Of a DNA stretch of 13,145 nucleotides, positions 12,359 to 13,145 are shown piece by piece. The DNA is taken from contig JBFWML010000055.1 in assembly GCA_050251635.1 (NCBI GenBank), positions 1 to 13,145 of the forward strand, in the 5' to 3' direction. A model generated the notes under the pieces. That model was given only the letters and a program-made list of their open reading frames with translations, was not told the origin of the DNA and did no database searches. Both the position numbers and the translations under genes were made by a program. This DNA comes from JBFWML01 sp050251635 (lineage in GTDB: Bacteria > Campylobacterota > Campylobacteria > Campylobacterales > SZUA-545). The number at the start of each line of letters is the position of its first letter. Position 1 is the first letter of the stretch.

Positions 12359-13145
12359 TAGCCCTCACCCAATCTTTCGCCCCGGCAGCTTCCGTCGCGC
12401 ACGCGCTGCCACCAAGCCCTGTTGTTCAAATACCACTCCACCGTCTTGCGAATGCCGCTTTCGAAGGTCTCCCGCGGTACCCAACCCAGCTCACGCTCTA
12501 TCTTTGAAGCATCGATCGCATAGCGCCGATCATGACCGGGGCGGTCTTTGACGTAGCTGATCAGTTCAGCGTAGCTTTGGATACCGCCGGGCTTGCCGGG
12601 CACAAGCTCATCCAGCAGGGCGCAAATCGTCTGCACCACTTCCAGATTCTGCCGTTCGTTATGACCGCCGATATTGTAGGTTTCACCCACCCGGCCCTGC
12701 GTGGCCACCAGCACCAAAGCGCGGGCGTGGTCTTCCACATAGAGCCAGTCGCGGATCTGATCGCCCTTGCCGTAAACGGGCAGCGGTTTGCCCTCCAGGG
12801 CATTGAGAATCATCAGCGGAATGAGTTTTTCGGGGAAGTGGTACGGGCCGTAATTATTGGAGCAGTTGGTCACCAGAGTGGGCAAACCGTAGGTTCTGCG
12901 CCAAGCTCTCACCAAGTGATCGCTTGAAGCTTTACTGGCGCTATAGGGGCTGCTGGGAGCATAGGGGGTGGTTTCGGTAAAGAGCGGCAAGGGTCTTTCG
13001 GCAGTCTCATCCGGATGGGGCAGATCGCCATAGACTTCATCGGTGGAGATATGGTGAAACCGGAAAGCGGCTTTCTTTTCGCCTTCAAGGGCGTTCCAAT
13101 AGCTTCTGGCGGCTTCAAGCAGCGTGTAGGTGCCCACGATATTGG
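12358..13145 (-). CDS. rmlB: RmlB, dTDP-glucose 4,6-dehydratase, partial (5' end off the right edge)
   Basis: The visible 261 residues are the C-terminal three quarters of a short-chain dehydrogenase/reductase of the RmlB type. The fragment begins within the conserved NIVGTYTLLEAAR helix. Catalytic T34, D35 and E36 of the fragment lie in HISTDEVYGDL, and the Y67xxxK71 pair in SPYSASKASSDHLV. NNYGPYHFPEKLIPL and GDQIRDWLYVEDHARAL also match the family. With NAD it converts dTDP-glucose to dTDP-4-keto-6-deoxyglucose, the second step towards dTDP-rhamnose and other surface sugars. The NAD-binding Rossmann N-terminus is beyond the window. The GTG at 13137-13135 is an internal Val, not a start. 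The gene ends with TAA overlapping the ATG of the DNA ligase. Confidence 0.96.
   Translation of the reverse strand, partial: NIVGTYTLLEAARSYWNALEGEKKAAFRFHHISTDEVYGDLPHPDETAERPLPLFTETTPYAPSSPYSASKASSDHLVRAWRRTYGLPTLVTNCSNNYGPYHFPEKLIPLMILNALEGKPLPVYGKGDQIRDWLYVEDHARALVLVATQGRVGETYNIGGHNERQNLEVVQTICALLDELVPGKPGGIQSYAELISYVKDRPGHDRRYAIDASKIERELGWVPRETFESGIRKTVEWYLNNRAWWQRVRDGSCRGERLGEG

Noticed and set aside
12358..13137. GTG at 13137 as the start of rmlB
   Set aside because: The preceding codons encode Asn-Ile, and NIVGTY is an internal conserved stretch of RmlB. The gene continues past the window edge.
1..13145. CRISPR arrays, insertion sequences, tRNA or rRNA genes, phage attachment sites
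   Set aside because: I looked for repeated spaced units, terminal inverted repeats with a transposase, and cloverleaf or rRNA-like stretches, and found none. The window is almost fully occupied by ordinary coding genes.

Overview
The window most likely comes from a member of the Campylobacterota (former Epsilonproteobacteria), GC-rich for that phylum and probably marine or salt-adapted. This rests on a NrfHA nitrite reductase whose first haem motif is the Campylobacter-like CXXCH, on the style of the kinase and cytochrome proteins, and on an ectoine operon. I cannot name the genus from the sequence alone.

Layout. Positions 1-1502 are minus strand: the 5' part of a PHP-domain protein that leaves the window, preceded by a small exported SPOR-domain protein. 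A divergent promoter region (about 1503-1607) holds two perfect inverted repeats. From 1608 to 5162 runs a tightly overlapping signalling operon: a small exported OB-fold-like protein, a 7-TM histidine kinase, a 7-TM class III adenylate/guanylate cyclase, and an OmpR-family response regulator. Positions 5204-7139 encode a cytochrome operon: a b561-type cytochrome b, a His-rich membrane protein, an SHP-type (DUF1924) monohaem cytochrome c, and the dihaem cytochrome c DHC. Positions 7141-9299 hold a perfect FNR-type box followed by nrfH and nrfA. ectABC (ectoine synthesis) occupies 9389-11564. Converging on it are a periplasmic ATP-dependent DNA ligase (Lig E type) and the 3' part of rmlB, which leaves the window at the right edge.

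How it fits together. SHP is a cytochrome c that can bind O2 or NO through displacement of an Asn ligand. It recurs in other proteobacteria beside DHC and a cytochrome b, so this is a membrane-to-periplasm electron chain: quinol to cytochrome b to DHC to SHP. Here it lies next to the ammonifying nitrite reductase NrfHA, which suggests a role in nitrogen-oxide or oxygen stress respiration.

The most interesting part is the signalling module. The kinase and the cyclase share the same 7-TM input domain, with three conserved histidines. One apparent sensor type therefore feeds two outputs, phosphotransfer and a cyclic nucleotide. The promoters of the signalling operon and of the cytochrome operon carry related tandem 11-bp repeats at exactly the same distance (28 bp) from a -10-like hexamer. 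This is what one would expect of binding sites for the encoded OmpR-type regulator. I see no CRISPR array, insertion sequence, tRNA or rRNA, and no gene-free stretch longer than about 110 bases.
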